Below, piece after piece: positions 29,508 through 41,697 of a stretch of 64,000 nucleotides of DNA; within the stretch, counting starts at the first letter, position 1; each line of letters opens with the position of its first letter. Location: the NCBI GenBank assembly GCA_039583875.1, contig CM077158.1, positions 244,823,447 through 244,887,446 of the forward strand, in the 5' to 3' direction. The notes beneath the pieces were generated by a model. The model saw only the letters and a program-made list of their open reading frames with translations, did no database searches and had not been told where the DNA came from. This DNA comes from Platanthera guangdongensis (lineage: Eukaryota; Streptophyta; Magnoliopsida; Asparagales; Orchidaceae). A program made the position numbers and the translations under genes.

Positions 29508-31523
29508 TCACTTGTTTTTGACCCAGTTTACCTTGGGCCTAGGTTGATAACCTTTAAACTCAGAAATAAAAGACATCCCAGGTTGACTCTTATAACCTTC
29601 AGGATGATATCTCCTTGGAGGTATTATCCATTCAGTATAAGGGTTAAAGCTTTGGGACGAAGGACCCCTAGGATTGGATTTTGATTTGCCCTTGAAAGAA
29701 TTTCTAGAGCTCTGATCTCTATTCGACGATCATGGAGCTGCGTTCGACGAGCTTGGGTCAAATCGTCGAGCTCCGTTCGACGGTCGACTGTGGCAGAGTT
29801 CAGGAATTAGAGATCGTCGACCTGAGTTCGATGATTTTTCCTGAGATCGTCGATCTCCGTTCGGCGATCGTCGAGCTCCGTTCGACGATTTCTGCTGGAG
29901 CTTGGTTTTGTTAGGCAGATCAGAATTTTTCCTAGCTACCTCTACAACTCCCTTCCCTTTATCAGAAATGAACTTGATTGGGGTTGTTAGAACTATAGGT
30001 TGGCTGGATGAAGCACCCAAGCCCGGTGTACTATTAAATCTGGAGTTCAATGTGCTTGTGATGTCCATCAGCTTGATACTTCTCGCATTAAGGGATTCTT
30101 CAAGCTTCTTGGCCTCAGATAGCTCACCTTTCAGTGAAGCTATCTGCTCCCTACAGCACTCCAACTCCTCAGAGAGTTTGAGGTTTTCTGACTTTAAGAT
30201 ACTATGTTCAGATAATTGATTTCTGAGAGAAATAATTTCCTTCTCAGATTTTAGTAAGTCTAAACATAATGCTTTAAACTCAGACTTAAAGTCCTCTGAA
30301 TTGAAATCAAAAGAACTAATTACCTGGTCCTCTTCAAGTTGAGTCTCTGAGTCTGACTCTGAGTCTTCTGCATCTGAATTGTGTTGAGAGGTATTGATTT
30401 CCATCATGTAGAACTCCTTCTCTTCAGCATCATCTTCATCATCACTGGAGCTGGATGAAGCTTCTGACTCCTCTTCAGTTTCACTCCAGGATTCAGCAAC
30501 AAATCCCTTCCTTGTGTGTTTGTTCTTGCTTGAGGAGGGTTTGTCATTGTCATTCTTCTTGAAGTCTTTGTCCTTTCTTCTTTCTTTCTTGTCCCTTCTA
30601 TCCTTGTTTTTGTTTTCTGGACAGTCAGGTACAATGTGCCCTGGTTTCCTGCAACCAAAGCAAACAATTTCTTTATTATTTGACTTATCATACATTGGCT
30701 TATCATGCTCCTTGTATGATCTCTTTCTGAAGTCCTTTCTGGCCATCTTGTAAAATCTTTTGGCCAATAGACTAAGCAGCTCATCATTGCATGTGACTTT
30801 ATCTTCAGGCTGATCTTCAGTTGCTTTGAAGGCTATTGTCTTTTCTTTTCTTGTGGCTGGTGAGGCAGCCTTCTGCTCTTCTTCTCTATTTTTAATAAGC
30901 AGCTCATAAGATTTGAGCTTGCCCAAGAGAGCTTCTGTGGTGATCTCATTCAGACTTCTGGCATCCTTGATTGGCCAGATCCTTGAGTCCCAAGTGCTTG
31001 GGAAGTACATTAGGATTTTGTCATTAAGTTCAGTCAGTGAGATCTCCTTATCCAGAGTCTTCAGTTCATTGACTATCAGACTGAGTCTGTTGTACATTTC
31101 AGCTACTGACTCAGCTTCTCCCTTCTTGAAATTCTCATATTGGGATATGAGGTGGGATCTCCTGTCCTTTCTTTCATCAGCTGATCTTGAGACTATTTCA
31201 GAGAGCTTATCCCAGATTTCCTTTGCTGAATTACATTCAGCCACCTTTTGGAAAATGTCATCAGACATGGTCTGGGCTAAGATGTTCATAGCCTTTGCAT
31301 CTGCTACCTTCCACTTCTTGATATCATCATCTGTTCCTGATGGAGGTGGAACAGCATTTGTGCTTGTGTTCTCTGGAGGTCTTGGACAAACTGTCAAAAC
31401 AGAATTAAAAATTTCCTCGTCAATAGAATTCATGTATAGTCTAATCCTTGCTTTCCAAAGTGCAAACTTGGACAGATTGCACACTGGAGGTCTGGTGCTA
31501 GCATAATCTTTATTTTGGGTCAT
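29508..31523 (-). pseudogene. gag: gag of Sirevirus 2 (one zinc knuckle), one in-frame stop
   Basis: An ATG at 31523 opens 597 residues to a TGA at 29730. The same frame then continues open to a TGA at 29508-29510, giving about 671 residues, close to the 679 of Sirevirus 1. The capsid domain has KEIWDKLSEIVSRSADERKDR. One knuckle, CFGCRKPGHIVPDC, lies near 30615-30655. A coiled-coil-like stretch follows (about 30080-30260). The region before the internal stop is an Arg/Ser repeat made from the TCGACGATC boxes (29710-29900). Confidence 0.88.
29710..29900 (-). repeat. TCGACGATC boxes inside the gag coding region of Sirevirus 2
   Basis: At least six symmetric boxes (ATCGTCGA, TCGACGATC, GGAGCTCGACG) lie in the gag frame. 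They are translated as a repeated Asn-Gly-x-Arg-Arg-Ser pattern. They are the same kind as the U3 boxes of this element. Confidence 0.75.
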
Positions 31524-31634
31524 GATTTGTGAGGAAATAATCTAATAATAAAATCAAAAGAAAATAGATCTAACTAGGAATCTTTGGGTTCAGGTGTTAG
31601 CATGTGCAACCACCAAGGTGTGGTATGATTAACC

Positions 31635-31652
31635 AACCTGCCTCTAATACCA
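31635..31652 (-). other. PBS of Sirevirus 2
   Basis: Minus-strand TGGTATTAGAGGCAGGTT, two bases inside the LTR end. It is a two-mismatch variant of the initiator-Met PBS of Sirevirus 1. Confidence 0.8.
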
Positions 31653-31654
31653 AT

Positions 31655-33355
31655 TGAAAGTGCAGCTAGATCTGATATACTCTAGAGGGGAGATGAATAG
31701 AGTATGGTGCTTAAAAACGTTTTACAACATTTGTTGTAATCTGAGTGAACATGGAAGCAAATATTAAATCTAAACACAGAAACTATCTAATCACAATCTA
31801 CAAAAGAAACTAATCACAGATCACAAACCAATCACAGCCAGAAATAAAAATAAAGACGAGCAACCAGAAGACACAAGGAGCTATAATGGTTCCCCTAAAC
31901 TTGGGTACATCCACTCTTCTACCACCCTAGGTAGGAATCCACTGCAGGATGAGTTGATCAGGTGACCTGGGCACCAATGAGCTTTTGATAAGGTGCTCAA
32001 AAACCAAACCAGATTTTTTGATCAGGTGTCTTGCCACCAATGAGCTTTTGATAAGGTGCTCAAAGACCAAGCACAAATTTTTGAAGGGAGTTTGAGAAAC
32101 CCTTTACAGATATGGGGATGAGAGACTGATGGAAGTCTTCTCTTTCTCAAAGTAGCTGAGATGACTATGTGGATTCAGTGATGTTGTCAAAGCTCCCCCT
32201 GAGATCTGTAGTTGATCAGGAAATGAAGCTTTGTTGTAGGGTGATATGCCTTTAGAAAGTTGATCTCCAGCAATTGATGATTTCAGCAACAGCTGAAATA
32301 TGAGGTGTCTGGAGTCTTGAATGATGATGGCCTTGAACACTTGAATCAAAAGAGATCTGAAGATTTCAGATTTGTTGATCTCCTTTTGGTGATGGTGTTC
32401 TTGTATGAATTCTTTTTGAGACAGAGAATGACTGCAGCTCTTTTTCTTTCTCTTGAGTGATTGTTGTTGAGAAAGATGTAGTAGAGAATATTTTTCTTCT
32501 TCTTCTTGTGCACACTCTTCTTGATTGCTTGTTCTTGTTGTTGTCAGGGATTCAAAAATCTTGTCTTTTATTCCTTTTGTTCTGAATAGAAAATGATCCT
32601 CTATCAAGAATAGTCGTTAGCCTGTCATTAAATGACTTCCTTAATTGCAATTGTCTTCTGGGGAAAGTCCAAAGAAACATTCCTTGATAATCCCTTTAAA
32701 CTTGGTCCAGAATAAATGAAAACGGCTACAAGATCTTCTGAATTAATTGCAGACAATAACTCCTTAACTGTTCTGAATTTGAATCTTAAAGGTCATTGAA
32801 CTCTTGAGAAAAACGTCGAACTAAGCTCTACTATCGTCGAACTGAGCTCAGCGATTTGGACTTAGACATCAACAGAGATCGTTGATCTGAGCTCAACTAT
32901 CGTCGAACTGAGCTCAGAGATAGAGAATCAATACTTGAGTCAAGATCGTCGAACTGAGCTCGAAGATCGTCGAATGGAGTTCGATGATTTGTTGAAGTTG
33001 AGCTCAGCGATCGTCGAATGGAGTTCGACGATCCGTCAAAGTGAGCTCAACGATCATCGATTGGAGTTCGACGATCCGTCGAAGTGAGCTCAACGATCGT
33101 CGATTGGAGTTCGACGATCCGTCGAAGTGAGCTCAACGATCGTCGATTTGAGTTCGACGATCAGTCGTACTGAGCTCGATGAAATGACTTAGTCTCCAAA
33201 CTGAAAAACCTTGGTCTTGAGGGCAGATTCCAAACCTAACTACTAACCCTTAGACTCAATTCTAATTGACCTTTAGATCTATACAATGAGGTCAAAAATA
33301 GGTTTCCTAAAGACATAGTGATCCTGACCCAAATTAGTAATATGGTGTTCCAACA
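31655..33355 (-). repeat. 5' LTR of Sirevirus 2
   Basis: Pairs with 21154-22874; 20 bp shorter, with scattered substitutions. Boxes at about 32812-33182. Confidence 0.92.
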
Positions 33356-33360
33356 GAACG

Positions 33361-34612
33361 CAAGGGTAACGATTCTCTTCTTGAGCATGAGTAGCTCTCC
33401 TTCTTTGCATAAGAAGCCGGCTCTCGCGAGTTTGCAGTGAGTTGGAGGCATTCCTTCGGGTAGATATGTGAAGTCCCTGTTGTTTAGAGTCCGTAAGCGA
33501 GAACGGACATAGGCATGATGTGTGCAGCCTACCCGGACATGTTGGTCTGGATCGGTGATGTTGCATTGCATAAATGCCGGAGAAGACTCCGTGCTATTGG
33601 TTGTTTCTCGGGTTTTCTACATGGTAGCTTGCAACAGGGAGCCTTGGGGATTAACCCAAAGGTGCACCCGGAAAACTGGGCGGATGCGTGATATTGCCAA
33701 CTTGGTGGCCTGAGAGCCAACTTGAACATAACCGGGTTATGTGAATTGTGATGGAAATGGGACTCGGTAGAAGTTTGACCCGCGCAAATGACTTAAATTG
33801 TCGTTGTGATGTGAGCACGGGTTAGATGGAACCGTGCCCGTTCTATGTCGTTCGGTTAAAGAGACCTAAGGGTACGTGACACTTGTCGTTGGCATAGATT
33901 ACGGTCTTCGGCGGTCAATGGCTTAAATTGTCGTGACCCAGGCCAAGAAGACAAAATGCTCATAGGTTTGGCCGTCAAAGTGGCAGTGGTGAGTCCGGAA
34001 TGTCTATGGCTTTAATTGACATGACATCGACCGGTTCACCGAGAATGTGCCCTGAGAGCACGGGGCGGGTGGCCGTGCGAGCCAACGTCTGTGATGTAAT
34101 GAATATTGTTATATATTGCTCGCTTATGCTAATGAAATGCAGGGAAGGAGCATCGCCGCCCCGAGTTGGGGGCAGGATCGTTATAATTTGGTCAGCATTG
34201 CTGACCGTTGCCTTGTTTTGCCACCGTGCAGTGGTTTGTTGCTTGCAGGTGCTGTTGGACCAAGCGGTCAATAGCGGACTAAAGCCCAAGTGCGAAGCCG
34301 GCCCTCGAAGGCCTAATTGGAAGTGTTTACTATTTTTATTCATGTATGACCGGCCTGCGTGCCGAGGTTTGTAAAACATGTAATATCAAGTGAACTATTT
34401 TGTAAGGCCTTAAGGCTTGTACTAGGGTATGCTTTAGTGCTGGGTTCTTTGTTACAACTTATTAATCTGCTTCCGCTAGAATGCTCTGTGTAGGACATTA
34501 TGATTAGTTGGATGGTTTCCATGAGTAACCACCCGTTCTGTCTGTAGTATATGGCGTCGGGCCCCGGCCGGACCTACTGCTATATGTTATGCGGCGGATA
34601 GGGAGTGTTACA
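33361..34612 (+). repeat. 3' LTR of gypsy A, right part
   Basis: Continues from 21153 after removal of Sirevirus 2 and matches 898-2185 of the 5' LTR, except for a loss of some 37 bp near 34425. It ends GTTACA at 34612 inside gypsy B gag. Confidence 0.92.
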
Positions 34613-35310
34613 GGATGAGATGGAACTGCATCAGTTTGCTTGTCGGCCGTTGATTGAGATCTCAATGGAAGAGTTCTCAAGGTGTTTTCTGGCAAGATAC
34701 ATTCCATCGGCACAGCGGATTGCGATGGAGGACCAATTTCAAAGGCTAACGCATGGCGAGAGGTCGGTGGATGACTATTTGTACGAGTTTGCAAGATTGA
34801 GAATATATGCAAACTTTATGTTTGCAGATGAGGAACGAAAAATGAATCGATTTTATGAAGGGCTGAGAGATGATCTGCCATTGCTACTCTCAGGACCGAT
34901 GACGCAGGGTTTCCTTACCTTGGTCAATACAACCCGTTCCCTTGAGCTGGACATGAAGCGAGTGCAGCGTAAAAATGACTTGGTGGGGAAGAAGATAGAG
35001 TTTAAAGTACCTAGTCCTTCAATGTCTGGGTTTCGATGGTGGAAAACGAAGGCTAAAACTTCGGTACCGGCTCCTTCTTCTCCTGCGTCTGCAGCAACAT
35101 TTGGAAGAGGTCTGCCCACATGTTATACATGTGGAAAGGTGGGTCATATTGCTCGAGACTGCTAGAGTGGTCCAAAATGGGAGAAAAAGATGGGTGTGTC
35201 TTATGCTGAAAAGGGAAAGACAGTGGTGGAATCGACTGCATCCCAAGCGCAACCCCGAGTTTATAATCTTGGCCAACAGGAGGCCTTAAAACAAAGTTAC
35301 GTCGTAATAG
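34613..35310 (+). pseudogene. gag: gag of gypsy B, C-terminal half
   Basis: The frame is collinear with gypsy A gag from the MEEFSRCFLARY motif on. The knuckle CYTCGKVGHIARDC is at about 35120-35162, directly followed by a TAG (35163-35165) where gypsy A has Trp. The same frame stays open to 35310 and the intron donor. Confidence 0.88.
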
Positions 35311-35390
35311 GTATGAGTTAAGATTCAGTTTTTACTGCTTTCCATACTTAGTACCTTGTGCATTGCTTGTGTATGATTGGTTTGAGTTAG
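35311..35390 (+). other. Putative 80-bp intron between gag and protease (gypsy B)
   Basis: Donor context ATAG/GTATGAGT, acceptor context TTTGAGTTAG/GATTTG. Splicing in phase 1 inside a Gly codon restores the gag-protease frame; unspliced reading meets TAA three codons in. The position equals that of 3555-3630 in gypsy A. Confidence 0.7.
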
Positions 35391-36702
35391 GATTTGTCCT
35401 GATATCGGAACATCCAGAGCAAGCACTGTTTGATACGGGAGGTTCTCATTCTTTTCTGTCGGAGGACTTGGTATGGAGTGTCAGAGTGCCTTTATTTACG
35501 CCGACAGATCGAGTAATTGTGCTACTACCTAACAGGTGCTTGATGCGTGCAGATCGAGCCTGCTATGTTGAGGTGTAGATATGAAGTCAGGATTTTGGAT
35601 TGGAAGCATTTTTTCTTTCGATATCAGAGTTTGATGTAATCTTTGGTATGGACTGGCTCTTGAAGCAGCGTACCTATATAGATTGTAACTCTAAGGAAGT
35701 CACACTGGGGCAGAACACCGAATGAGATACTAAATTCGCTGGTATGCGAGGATCGAGCAAGACATTATTGTCTGCTATCCAAGTAGTCAAGGCATTTCGG
35801 AAGGGCGCAAAGTTGTTCTTCATGTTGTTGGAGGTTGTTGAGATGAAGCCCAGTGTGAGTGATGTTCCTATTGTATCGGAGTACGCTGATGTGTTTCCTA
35901 AGGATCTTACGGGGTTACCTCCCCAACAGGAGATGGACTTCGCTATTGAGTTGGTGTCAGGTGTGAAACCTGTGGCCCGCTTACCATATCGTGTTGCGGC
36001 AAAGGATATGGCGGAACTAAAGGTTCAATTGCAAGAGTTGCTGGAGCAAGGCTTTATACGCCCAAGTATATCACCTTGGAGAGCTCTGGTCATATTTGTG
36101 AAAAAGAAGGGCGGAAGCTTGCGGCTATGCATTGACTATCGAGAGTTGAACAAACTGGCGGAAAAGAACAAGTATCCAATTCCACAGATTGATGACTTGT
36201 TCGATCAGCTAGTGGGATCAACTATTTACTCGAAACTAGACTTGAAGTCAATTTATTATCAGTTGAATATTCGGGAATGTGATATTCAAAAGACATCGTT
36301 TGGAACACGCTATGATCACTACGAGTTCACTGTAATTTCGTTAGGGCTAACAAATGCACCATCAGTATTCATGGACCTAATGCACCGAACGTTTCGAGAG
36401 TAATCATCTTTATTGATGACATATTAGTGTACTCTCAGTCTGAGGAAGGTCATGCAAACCATTTACGGCTGGTGTTGCACACACCGAGAAGAAACAAGCT
36501 CTATGTCAAGTTCTCAAAGTGTGAGTTATGGCTGTCGTCGGTGGCCTTTCTTGGCCATGTGGTTAGTGGAGAGGGCATTGTTGTTGATCCTGCAAAGATT
36601 GTTACGATACAAGAGTGGCCGGTATTGTCTTCTGTAGCCGAAGTTAGGAGTTTCCTTGGACTAGCGATCTACTACAGGCGCTTCGTAGAGAACTTTTCAT
36701 GA
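35391..36702 (+). pseudogene. pol: Protease and RT of gypsy B
   Basis: The protease has LFDTGGSHSF, where the usual Ala after DTG is Gly, and VIFGMDWL near 35635-35655. Stops at 35576-35578 and 35722-35724 break it. RT is open from 35744; a short deletion near 36400 removes residues just before the catalytic FIDD (36409-36420) and shifts frame. RT continues to a TGA at 36700-36702. Confidence 0.85.
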
Positions 36703-38330
36703 ATAGCCTTGCCTCTTACCACACTAACGAGGAAGGATCAAAAGTTCGTCTGGATGCTGGAGTGCGCACGAGCTTTTGAAGAACTGAAGAGTCGCTTGAC
36801 CACGACGCCAATTTTGACATCGCCATGTGATTCGGACTGCTTTGAAATTTATAATGATGCATCAGGAAGCGGCTTAGGCTGCGTTCCTCTTCAGTTTGGA
36901 AAGGTGATTGCTTATGGCTCACGCTAGTTGAAAGTGCATGAGCAGAACTATCTCGTCCACGACTTGGAGTTGGCGGCGATGATATTTGCACTTAAGTTGT
37001 GGCATCATTACTTATATGGTGTGAAAGTTGATATCTTCATGGATCATAAGAGCCTGAAATATCTACTGGACCAGAAGGATCTAAATATGCAACAGCGGAG
37101 GTGGATGTAGTTCCTCGGAGACTACACCTTCCAGATTCATTATACTCCCATGAAGGGATATGTGGTGGCAAATACCCTGAGTGGTAGGACTCCGACAAGA
37201 GCAAGTTGGTTGCAGATGCATGATGAGCATCTAATCCAGGATTTGGAGGTCTTAGACATCTCTTATGTGGACAAGAATGCTACTGCAAGTGCATGTCTGA
37301 ACTGGACAGAGGTACAGTATGATCTTGCGAACAGGGTTCGACGGGCAACAGAACTTGATGAAAGTCTACAACGCTATGCAGTAGATGGGTCAAATGCCCA
37401 ATTCTCCTAGGATGATGGCCTTTTACGGAAAGGTGATCTTTTGTTCGTCCCGAATATAGGTAAATTACGTGAAGAATTATTGTATGAGGCACACTTTACG
37501 AAGTATTCAATCCACCCAAGGAGCGCAAAGATGTATAAGGACATGAAGAAATTATTCTGGTGGCCAGGTTTGAAGAAAGATATTGCACATTATGTGGCAG
37601 AGTGTCAAACTGCGCCTTGGTCAAAGCTGAATGCCAGAAGCCTGGAGGTTTCCTGAAGTCGCTGTCTATTCTGGAATGAAAGTTTGACGACATTTCGATG
37701 GATTTTGTGCACGGTTTGCCGAGATCTCAATGCGGGAATGATTCTATTTGGGTGATCGTGGACCGGTTGACTAAAGTGGCTCACTTCATTCCGAACAAGA
37801 GGGACGATTCAGTGGACGTTTTGGCTAAGCTTTACGTCGAACAAATAGTACGACTGCACGGTGTGCCCCGTAGCATCATAAGTGATCGAGACGGGCGCTT
37901 CACTTCGAAAGATTGGAGCCTAATCCATCAATTATTGGGGACAAAATTAAAATTCAGTACAACCTTTCATCCTCAATCAGATGGCCAGACTGAGAGGACC
38001 AATAGAACGGTGGAGGATATGCTCTGAATGTGTGCCTTGGATTTCGGGAAGAGGTGGGAAGACCATCTATATATGGTAGAGTTCGCCTACAATAATAGCT
38101 ATCAAGCTAGTATCAAAATGATGTCTTTTGAAGCTTTGTATAGTAGAAAGTGTCGTACACCGTTAGCTTGGGCAGAAACAGGCGAGTCTAAGTTGTATAA
38201 GCGTAAGGAAGTCAAAGAGGCTAATTCGACGATACGCTCTATTCGAGAGCAACTAGTGATGACCTAAGATAGTGAAGCGAAATACTACAATGCCAAACAC
38301 TGAAACGTGGAGTTTGTGGTGGGTGATTGA
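36703..38330 (+). pseudogene. pol: RNase H and integrase of gypsy B
   Basis: RNase H has IYNDASGSGLG and [10 protein letters not shown]; its DALSR motif is altered (NTLSG). Integrase has [29 protein letters not shown] and KMMSFEALY. Stops occur at about 36925, 37108, 37408, 38025 and 38265, and a frameshift lies near 37610-37690. Where the gypsy A codon can be compared, several stops come from CAG or CGA codons. Confidence 0.85.
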
Positions 38331-38738
38331 GTATATTTAAAGATCAATCCATTCAAAGGCGTATCCAGGATTCGGCGCTTGAAAAAGATAAGTCCAAGGT
38401 ATCTTGGCACGTTTGAAGTGGTGGAGCGAATTGGAGAAACTGCCTATCGGCTATCTCTTTCGACAGAATTGGGTGGTTTGCATAATGTGTTCCACATATC
38501 AGTGCTTCGAAAAGCCATAAAAGAGCCAGCTTAAGTGATTGTGAATGATCGCATACCGATCAAATCTGGTCTAACGACGAACGTTAGGCCCATTCAGATC
38601 GAGGATAAAGCGGTTAAGCAGTTGAGAAATAAGACAATCGGGATGGTCAAGGTCCAGTGGGACAATTATGGTCGTGAGGAGCTAACATGGGAGCGGGAGC
38701 AGACTATGCGTGCTGAATTTCCCAAGTTGTTTGTATAA
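38331..38738 (+). pseudogene. Integrase tail and chromodomain of gypsy B
   Basis: Motifs INPFKGVSRIRRLKK and GLHNVFHISVLRKAI are followed, after an in-frame TAA at about 38533, by the chromodomain residues IGMVKVQWDN, REELTWERE and EFPKLF. It ends in TAA at 38736-38738, probably the lineage's normal stop. Confidence 0.8.
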
Positions 38739-38847
38739 AATGTTGTAATATTTTTGGTGAAGAACATATATGTTGGAACATATTTGTTGCAAGTTTTTGC
38801 ACACTACATTAAATTTCGGGATGAAATTTTTGTAACTTGGGGAGGAT

Positions 38848-40502
38848 TGTAACACCCCAAAAAGGAGTTGGAGCTCGACGAAATTGTCGAGCAAAGCTCG
38901 ACGAAATCATCGAGCAGAGCTATAAGCTCTCAGGTGTTATGGCCCGTTCGACGAACTCAAACTCTGTTCGACAAATTCTCTCTTGTTCGACTATTTGCGT
39001 TCGACGAATTTGACTCTGTTCGACGAATTGTTGAATTAAGATGTCGTCGAAGTGGCGACTCATGTCAGGTGGCTAGTGTGCGGCCACTGAGCGGTGGTTG
39101 ACTTTGTCAGCTCAAACTTGAGCCGTTGCTTTATTTTGATGAGGAGAAATCGAATGGCTGGGGTAAAACCCGAGGCCACATAGGCAGAGGGTTGGGGCTG
39201 AGGAAATCATTCTTTCATGTTCGCTCTCTCTCTCTCTCTTCTTTACTTCCCGAGTTCTGTAGTAGAGAACTCTCAGCTTGTGCTAGGGTTTGGGTGGAAC
39301 TTGAAGTTGCTAGAGAAGATCTTGTGGGTGGAATCCAAAGCCGAAGCTAGAATCGCGAAGGGGAAAGTGAGGTGATAATTTCCATCCGCGTAGAAAAGCT
39401 TTCTCATGGCTTCGAGGAAAACTACAAGGGTAACAAGTTTCTCCAGGACAAGTGAAGTCCTCAATATGCATAATTGCATGGATCCTCTCACCAAAAGGTG
39501 AAAAAGCGTGGATTTTAATGGGTAGATTGATTTGATCCTCATATAATCATGCATATAGATCCGAAAATGTGCAGTACAGAATATGCATGCTGTGTGAAGC
39601 CCATCTGGACAGGTTGGTATTGATTGGTGATGCTTTTGTGTTTGCATGTCGGAGAAGACTCCGTGGATATGCGTGTGATGTACATGTGAAATCCTGAGTC
39701 TAGGGGTGTGTAGGATGTTTGCTTTTGTCATCAAGTTAAGTACCTCTAAATGGGCAGTTGGTCGTCAAGTTAAGTACCTCTGAACTACGTAGTCGTCAAG
39801 TTAAGTACCTCTGAACGACAAAGTTACCATTAAGTCATGGACCTCTGAACGGTGGTGGTACACGGGGGAGTCCGGTACACCGAACATTTGCCCTGAGTGT
39901 ACGGGACGTGTGGTCGCTGGGCCAACGTTTGTGGTGAATGGTGCTTAAGTGCACCTTGATGTTGTCAATACATATATATGTTATGCCTTGTTGCAGGGAT
40001 GGAGATAAGCCGCCCCGAGTAAGGGGTAGGCTCGTTATAATTGGCTCAGCAAAATGCTGACCGTTGCTTTGTCTGTCATGTTTTGATGGGCTATTTTGTG
40101 CAGGTGTTGAAGAGCCAAGTGGAAAATAGCGGGCTGAAGCCCATGTGCTGCAATTGGCTGGCCCTTGAAGGCCCAAAAGCGAACATTTACTGTTTTCATG
40201 TGTGGCCGGCCTGCGTGCCGATGTATGAAACCACTTTATATTAAATGAAACAGTTCTAATAAGGCTACAACCGAAATATGTGTTATGTGTACACTTTTAT
40301 GTTATTTCTTTTTGTGTAGTGGACATTCTCGTTGTGTGTAGGTTCTTAACTCAAAATGCTTTCACTAGAATGCTCTGAGATAGGGTGCGTGTATAATTGA
40401 ACTTGAATTTGGAAACAACTTGTAATCTCCTTACCTGTCCATAGTATATGGCGTCGGGCCCCGGCCAGACCTTCTGTCAATACGATGGATGAGAGCGTTA
40501 CA
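38848..40502 (+). repeat. 3' LTR of gypsy B
   Basis: TGTAACACCCC to GCGTTACA, 1655 bp, after a purine-rich GGGGAGGAT. U3 has repeated TTCGACGAA/CTCGACGAAA boxes (38873-39055). A CT repeat at 39220-39240 and a short ATG frame (39406-39429) mirror the gypsy A leader. Segments shared with the gypsy A LTR include GCCGCCCCGAGT (near 40009) and GGCGTCGGGCCCCGG (40450-40464). Confidence 0.88.
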
Positions 40503-41697
40503 CCGCGGGCCTCCTTCCTTCATCTCTCCGAGGCCTTTCCTGCATCCTCCGCCCATCTGCCCTCATGGGTTCTTCCCTCCTATGTTCCTCTCTCTTCGAC
40601 TCTCTTCTCCATGGCTCCTCCTTTCTCTTATCGACCCGCTTCTCCGACGACATTCCACCTCCTGCCTCTGAAGGTTCCTCTCTTCCTCTCCTCAACGGCT
40701 CATCCCCATCCAATTGTGCCAAGAAGTCCTTGTTCCTCTCCTCTCCCCGGACAAATGTATTCTCCCTCTCCACCATCTCCTCGAAGGACCTCGGGGGTTT
40801 GGACCACATCTCCATGCTGAAGAGGCCATATTTCATACTAAACTTCAGGGCTATCATCCGGGTGAAGCTGTCTACCTCCTCCACCTCCAAGATCTCTTCC
40901 TGGAAGCGATCGATGTAGTGGCCTAAACTCTCGTGTTGTCCTTGGGTAATCTTGAAGAAGACTGTTGCCTCCTTCTTCTTCTTCTTAGATGTCGTGAACC
41001 TCGCGATGAGGCCCCGACGCAGATCGACGAAGTAGTAAATAGAACCGGCTTGAAACTGGTGGAACCAATCCCTTGTGTTGCCCTTGAAGGTGATGGAGAA
41101 GAATCTACACTTAAAGGTGTCAGACATGTTGGGGATCGACATCACGTCCTCAAACCATTGGAGATGCCTGACCGGGTCATCTATGTCGGAGTAGTAGGTG
41201 AGAACGGGCTCTCTGAACCCCTCAGAAACTGGAGCCGCAAAGATCTCGTCAGAGAAGGGGCTCCTCTCTCCCTAGCGATGACGAGTTTCATCCCTGCTAG
41301 AGTCGTCATACTCACTCCACTAGCGGGTACCGTGATATCTCGCCTGCGACTCTGGATCTCGGAATCTAATCCCCTGGCTACACGTTGGATAATGTCGTGA
41401 CTGCACCGGTCGCTCCTCTCTCGCCCAAGCGGGCTCCTTCCCTGCTCGCCTTGGCAGAGCTTCCTCATCCAGCGGTTTCACGCGGCAAGGAGAGGTCGTC
41501 GTGATATTGGGGCGATGAGAAAGCCCGGTGAGTAAGGTCCTCTCGATCCTCTTGGCGAAGTCTTTGAATGCCGCTACGGTCACGAACTCGCTACCTTGCA
41601 CGGGATTACCAGCACCCACCGAATTGCTGACTAACTCTCTATGTTCGCCACCACTTGCTATCTCGCCAAACCACAAAACTTTCCTCCTTGGTTGCAA
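40503..41697 (-). pseudogene. gag: gag fragment of element C (Tat/Ogre/Retand-like Ty3/gypsy)
   Basis: The minus-strand frame 41145-40498 has the retrotransposon gag pattern of the Tat group: CRFFSITFKGNTRDWFHQ, FKITQGQHESLGHYIDRF and a KPPRSFEEMVERE helix region. A highly charged Arg/Glu tail follows. Upstream pieces (41146-41697) are in other frames, so the N-terminus is frameshifted. The C-terminal side is cut by gypsy B at 40502. No knuckle is in view. Confidence 0.7.

Larger units (their letters stand above)
21154..33355 (-). mobile_element. Sirevirus 2: second SIRE-type Ty1/copia element, pol decayed
   Basis: The duplication GAACG (21149-21153, 33356-33360) is exact. LTRs of 1.7 kb, an initiator-Met-like PBS, gag, a pol broken by mostly Trp-to-stop changes, a third ORF and the PPT are in the same order as in Sirevirus 1. 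The LTR sequences and boxes differ, so it is a different family of the same lineage. Confidence 0.92.
1..34612 (+). mobile_element. Gypsy A: Ty3/gypsy chromovirus, Tekay/Del-like, interrupted by two Sireviruses
   Basis: The order is LTR, initiator-Met PBS, gag with one CCHC knuckle, protease, RT, RNase H, integrase, chromodomain, PPT, LTR. The order RT-RNase H-integrase defines Ty3/gypsy. The C-terminal chromodomain and the LTR start TGTAATGCCCC, close to TGTAACACCCC in gypsy B and TGTAACATCCC in gypsy D, suggest Tekay/Del. The coding part is cut at 5096 by Sirevirus 1 and resumes at 18152; the 3' LTR is cut at 21153 by Sirevirus 2 and resumes at 33361. It lies in the gag of gypsy B. The likely 5-bp duplication GGATG (34613-34617) cannot be confirmed because the left flank is outside the window. 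Several stops and frameshifts make it non-autonomous now. Confidence 0.88.
34613..40502 (+). mobile_element. Gypsy B: older Tekay-like element, 3' part only
   Basis: The sequence begins in mid-gag where gypsy A inserted; the 5' part lies beyond the window start. Gag, an intron, protease, RT, RNase H, integrase, chromodomain and the 3' LTR follow collinearly with gypsy A. Stops are frequent. It ends GCGTTACA at 40502 within the gag of element C; the duplication would be CCGCG (40503-40507), with the other copy out of view. Confidence 0.88.
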
